Source: Candidatus Poseidoniaceae archaeon
Lineage (GTDB): Archaea > Thermoplasmatota > Poseidoniia > Poseidoniales > Poseidoniaceae
DNA: 8,509 bases
Assembly: GCA_028822955.1 (NCBI GenBank)
Contig: JAPKCL010000070.1
Coordinates: 1-8,509 of the forward strand
Direction of reading: 5' to 3'
Shown here: positions 5,825 through 8,509 of the stretch, piece by piece
Numbering within the stretch: the stretch's first letter is position 1
How the letters are laid out: every line of letters starts with the position of its first letter
Position numbers and translations under genes: made by a program
Notes under the pieces: model-generated
Told to the model about the DNA's origin: nothing
What the model saw: only the letters and a program-made list of their open reading frames with translations
Databases searched by the model: none

Positions 5825-5825
5825 T

Positions 5826-6845
5826 TCATTGTGGGACTTCGTGCAACCATCCGAAGATATCATCTTCAGTTTCATTTTGAATACCGACCAGGTGATTGTA
5901 TAATTGCTCAGTGATTGGACCAGGTTTTTGGTCTCCATAGGTTGCCTTCGTCTCGCCTTTAGTAATCGAACCAATCGGTGAGATTACCGCTGCAGTGCCG
6001 CAACAAAACGCTTCATCAGCAGCCATGGCAAACTCGGCAGAAACCTTGGTTTCGATGACTTCATAGCCGTTATGCCGTGCTAATTCCATAATTGATTGTC
6101 GAGTGATTCCTGGGAGAATAGTCCCCGTGAGTTCAGGAGTGTAGAGGATATTGTCTTTGACGCAAAAGAAGTTTGCAGCTCCAACTTCCTCGACATTGGT
6201 GTGTGTTTCAGCATCAAGATAGATCACTTCTGCAAACCCAGCATCCTTTGCTTTACGACTTGGCATCATTCCAGGAGCATAGTTCCCTATTGCTTTCACG
6301 CCACCCGAGCCGCCAGGTGCAGCACGGTGGTATTCTTCGGAGATGAGCAAGTCAATCGCTGATACGCCGCCCTTGAAGTAGGGGCCTACAGGCGTGACAT
6401 ACACCAAAAAAGTGTACGATGGCGCAGGAGCAACACCCAAAATCGGCCCGGAGCCCATGAGTAATGGCCGGACATACATGGCACCTTTTCCAGTAGGAGG
6501 TACCCATCGGAGATTGGCTTGAACGCATTGCTCAACAGCGTCAATAAAAATAGATTCAGGAACAGGTGGCATTTTCAAGCGGTCTGCTCCACGTTGCATT
6601 CGGCGAGCATTTTCTTCTGGGCGAAAGAACACAATTCGGTTTTTGGAAGTTCGAAATGCTTTCATTCCTTCAAACAATCCTTGTCCATAATTCATGACTC
6701 CCGAGGCTGGAGACATTTCGATTGGCCCGTAGGGTCGTAGTGTGCCCGGCATCCAAGGTTCTGTAGAACTTGTTTCAGTGAGGTACATCGTATCCGTTGG
6801 GGTAAGTGAAAATGTAAGGCTGTCCCAATCAATTTGTTCTGACAT
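5826..6845 (-). CDS. ilvE: Branched-chain amino acid aminotransferase
   Basis: This PLP enzyme (fold type IV, class IV aminotransferase) performs the last step of leucine, isoleucine and valine synthesis, moving an amino group from glutamate to the branched 2-keto acid. From ATG 6845 it has 339 residues, near the usual length of the longer, eukaryote-like BCAT group. Visible marks are GLFEGMKAFR near residue 60, YVRPLLMGSG (about 124-133), the PLP lysine Lys184 in GGVKAIGNYAPGM, NVEEVGAANFFCV (217-229, cofactor-binding Glu), and GTAAVISPIGSI (283-294) for cofactor phosphate contact. The start is chosen because GGTG (6852-6855) stands 6 nt before ATG 6845; ATG 6848 and GTG 6854 are also in frame. 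It converges on srp19 (1-nt gap) and diverges from the DNA polymerase gene. It appears complete. Confidence 0.95.
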   Translation of the reverse strand: MSEQIDWDSLTFSLTPTDTMYLTETSSTEPWMPGTLRPYGPIEMSPASGVMNYGQGLFEGMKAFRTSKNRIVFFRPEENARRMQRGADRLKMPPVPESIFIDAVEQCVQANLRWVPPTGKGAMYVRPLLMGSGPILGVAPAPSYTFLVYVTPVGPYFKGGVSAIDLLISEEYHRAAPGGSGGVKAIGNYAPGMMPSRKAKDAGFAEVIYLDAETHTNVEEVGAANFFCVKDNILYTPELTGTILPGITRQSIMELARHNGYEVIETKVSAEFAMAADEAFCCGTAAVISPIGSITKGETKATYGDQKPGPITEQLYNHLVGIQNETEDDIFGWLHEVPQ

Positions 6846-6851
6846 CATGAG

Positions 6852-6855
6852 CACC
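6852..6855 (-). promoter_or_regulatory. Shine-Dalgarno sequence deciding the ilvE start
   Basis: On the minus strand GGTG is followed by CTCATGATG. It overlaps the possible GTG start at 6854 and is only 3 nt from ATG 6848, but stands a normal 6 nt from ATG 6845, which favours the last. Confidence 0.5.
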
Positions 6856-6957
6856 TTGCCTTAGCATTTCACCCAAGGGGCTCGGGCTTTCAATCATTCC
6901 TCTCGTAAAACATGGAGAACAGGCGTGTTTTTCGAGTGTTGGCATTTATTTCTTCAC

Positions 6958-7017
6958 ATGCAACCGAAGGCAAGACCCTTAGAGTGTGTCGCCGTCCTTC
7001 CTCTTGAGGTAGATTGA
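6958..7017 (+). other. Possible 19-codon leader ORF overlapping the polymerase start
   Basis: In the 171-bp gap between ilvE and the polymerase gene, ATG 6958 opens a short frame (MQPKARPLECVAVLPLEVD) whose TGA stop at 7015-7017 overlaps the polymerase ATG by one base (TGATG). The polymerase Shine-Dalgarno sequence lies inside it. Such an overlap allows translational coupling, but the frame has no Shine-Dalgarno sequence of its own and may be chance. Nothing else is recognised in this gap apart from an AT-rich TTTATTT near 6945-6951. Confidence 0.2.
7006..7010 (+). promoter_or_regulatory. Shine-Dalgarno sequence of the DNA polymerase gene
   Basis: GAGGT is placed 6 nt before ATG 7017, is complementary to the archaeal anti-Shine-Dalgarno sequence, and supports that start. 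Confidence 0.6.
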
Positions 7018-8509
7018 TGACGTACAAAGGAGACATTGGAGTCGTCAATGGCCGCTATCATTCGGTTGAAGCCAATACAGAGAAAGGCACTTCAGAGAAA
7101 ACGGTGTTAGAGATTTTTGGCCGTAGTAGAGATGGCGAATCTGTATGCCTCTTGGTATCGGGACTTCGACCCACGTTCGAGATAACTCCATTGAGTGCTT
7201 GGCGTGAAGATATGGAAATTAGTGATTTCATTCTCGACCGAATCAAAACCATCGAGAATATGAATGATGTCGTCGAAGTTACAGGACCGGTCATGAAACT
7301 TACCGACCTTGGTCAAAGACCAATCTGGTCGGTCACAGCACGACAACCCTACCTGGTTCCCAATTTGCGGAAAACAATTGCAAAGCAGTCATGGCAAATT
7401 TATTCTGGTGATATTCCTTTTCTCAATCGATTATTTCTCGATTATGATCTCGGAATGCATATTTCAGTTCAAGGGTCTGTAGTGGACCGACGAAATGAAC
7501 CTGATGAAAACCTCGAACGAACCCATGCAGTCATTCAAGCAGGTGGTTCGGGGCGGTATGCAGTCGATGTCACGGTTGCCTGTGATGTCACCCAACTCAA
7601 GGATTGTCATCCGTTCCCAGTTCCATTCCGGGTCTTTTCGTTTGACTTAGAAACCAGTATTGAGCACGAAACTATCCTGTGTGCTGCTGCTTGGGTCGAA
7701 GATATGGGGACCGGAACGCGGCAAGAGTACTCATTTAGGGGTGATGAAGTGAGTATTATGGAAAATTTAACATTAGTAGTTCGTAGTATGGATCCTGACA
7801 TCATTACTGGATACAATATTGATAATTTTGATTTACCACGATTAAATGACCGTATGCAGTTTCAAGCAAAGTCGAAGGAATGGAGAAAACGTGCCCAATT
7901 GTTTGGATGGGGAAGGGTTGAACAGAGCGAATCAGAGTCTAAGCGCAGTCGTTCAGGACTCTTTCCACGTCGCCAATCCTCTCGTGCTTGGAACCTTGCA
8001 GGCCGAAGTGTTGTTGATGCTTGGTGGCAAGCTCGAACGGCTCTGAAACCTCAACGTGAAACTCTTTCCTTCATCAGTAACTTGTTATTTCCTGACGATG
8101 AAGAGAAACACAAAATGGATGTAGATGCATCGAAAATGGACATGGAATGGGCAAACCGTCCAGATGAAGTCATGGAATATTGTATTCGTGATGCAGCATT
8201 ACCTCTTGACATTTTGAACGCTCTACAAGTGATTCGACGTAAAGAAGCAGTTGCAGCAGTTGCCAAAGTCTCGTTCGATTCCGCGGCAATTGGAAGTACG
8301 AGCCAACTTATTGATTCCTTAGTCATACGTCTCGCAGATGCTGAAAATGTCGCCGTTCCATTAACAGGCTCTGCAGAAGCCAAAGAAGGGCAAATCACAG
8401 GCGGTTATGTTCACGAGGTCGATGCAGGACTTCACCCTTGGATTGCAGTATTGGATTTCAAGAGTATGTATCCTTCGATTATGATTGGTCAGAATATCTG
8501 TTACACCAC
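7017..8509 (+). CDS. Family B DNA polymerase (3' partial)
   Basis: The first 497 codons of an archaeal replicative-type family B DNA polymerase are present; the gene runs off the right edge. The N-terminal domain comes first (1 to about 200). The 3'-5' proofreading exonuclease follows: Exo I FSFDLETS (Asp210, Glu212), Exo II ITGYNIDNFDLP (Asp272) and Exo III YCIRD (Tyr388, Asp392), all with catalytic residues intact. Polymerase motif A is VLDFKSMYPSIM (metal-binding Asp480). Motifs B and C (the YGDTD region) would lie downstream. A polar stretch at about 300-325 (EQSESESKRSRSG) between Exo II and III is probably a surface loop. Exo II and the NICYT sequence after motif A look more like eukaryotic Pol delta than Thermococcus-type enzymes. 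Family members are about 780 or more residues, so roughly 60 percent is visible. It diverges from ilvE. Confidence 0.96.
   Translation, partial: MTYKGDIGVVNGRYHSVEANTEKGTSEKTVLEIFGRSRDGESVCLLVSGLRPTFEITPLSAWREDMEISDFILDRIKTIENMNDVVEVTGPVMKLTDLGQRPIWSVTARQPYLVPNLRKTIAKQSWQIYSGDIPFLNRLFLDYDLGMHISVQGSVVDRRNEPDENLERTHAVIQAGGSGRYAVDVTVACDVTQLKDCHPFPVPFRVFSFDLETSIEHETILCAAAWVEDMGTGTRQEYSFRGDEVSIMENLTLVVRSMDPDIITGYNIDNFDLPRLNDRMQFQAKSKEWRKRAQLFGWGRVEQSESESKRSRSGLFPRRQSSRAWNLAGRSVVDAWWQARTALKPQRETLSFISNLLFPDDEEKHKMDVDASKMDMEWANRPDEVMEYCIRDAALPLDILNALQVIRRKEAVAAVAKVSFDSAAIGSTSQLIDSLVIRLADAENVAVPLTGSAEAKEGQITGGYVHEVDAGLHPWIAVLDFKSMYPSIMIGQNICYT

Noticed and set aside
5592..5903. 103-codon plus-strand frame across the srp19/ilvE junction
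   Set aside because: It is out of frame within srp19 and runs antisense into ilvE; both of those genes are clear.
6865..7017. A longer gene in the ilvE-polB gap using GTG 6925 or an earlier codon
   Set aside because: The frame is open for only about 50 codons, has no Shine-Dalgarno sequence and its peptide is not protein-like; only the short ATG 6958 frame was kept as a weak candidate.
7058..7346. Two overlapping minus-strand frames
   Set aside because: Both are antisense to the N-terminal domain of the DNA polymerase and have no recognisable features.
8051..8398. 115-codon minus-strand open frame
   Set aside because: It is antisense to the polymerase exonuclease region, which is conserved and certain.
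1..8509. tRNA, rRNA, CRISPR array, insertion sequence or prophage
   Set aside because: Gaps between genes are at most about 170 bp, and none shows tRNA-like stems, regularly spaced repeats, transposase coding or terminal inverted repeats.

Overview
The window looks like a piece of a planktonic marine euryarchaeal genome, most likely Marine Group II (Poseidoniales). It encodes archaeal ribosomal protein S8e, archaeal SRP19, an MCTS1/Tma20-type PUA protein and an archaeal family B DNA polymerase, so the host is archaeal. Two exported proteins end in a Pro-Gly-Phe / hydrophobic / Arg-Arg tail of the PGF-CTERM (archaeosortase) type, which points to Euryarchaeota. Beside these core genes lie a drug-efflux transporter, a branched-chain aminotransferase and an FAH-family enzyme of types common in bacteria, a mix often seen in Marine Group II. 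The lineage call is inference from gene content; no marker phylogeny could be run.

Layout. Positions 1-1007 (+) hold the 3' part of a surface protein: the end of one fasciclin domain, a complete fasciclin domain, a type-1 copper (halocyanin/plastocyanin-like) domain and a PGF-type anchor. It converges, with a 2-nt gap, on a DHA2-family MFS transporter (1010-2530, -). A hypothetical gene (2651-3073, +) diverges from the transporter and its 3' end overlaps by 17 nt a second PGF-tailed exported protein (3057-3629, -). Upstream of that, on the same strand, is the PUA-domain gene (3680-4171). Divergent from the PUA gene is an FAH-family hydrolase (4267-4875, +), followed by rps8e (4929-5309) and srp19 (5366-5824). 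srp19 ends 1 nt from the end of ilvE (5826-6845, -). The family B DNA polymerase starts at 7017 (+) and runs off the right edge after its exonuclease domain and polymerase motif A.

How the genes fit together. Three are translation or targeting genes: the PUA/Tma20-like protein (ribosome-associated), S8e (small subunit) and SRP19 (signal recognition particle assembly). SRP feeds the secretion route that the two PGF-tailed surface proteins and the transporter would use, though the adjacency alone does not prove a functional link. The aminotransferase and the FAH enzyme are central amino-acid and keto-acid metabolism. The genome is very compact: no gene-free stretch exceeds about 170 bp, and all three convergent gene pairs meet within 2 nt or overlap. 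Several genes carry a GGTG/GGTGA or GAGGT Shine-Dalgarno sequence, which helped choose starts.

I saw no RNA genes, CRISPR arrays, insertion sequences or phage genes. No clear new multi-gene system is present. The points most worth a second look are the fasciclin-cupredoxin fusion, the paired archaeosortase-type tails, the transporter with altered signature motifs, and the hypothetical protein divergent from it.
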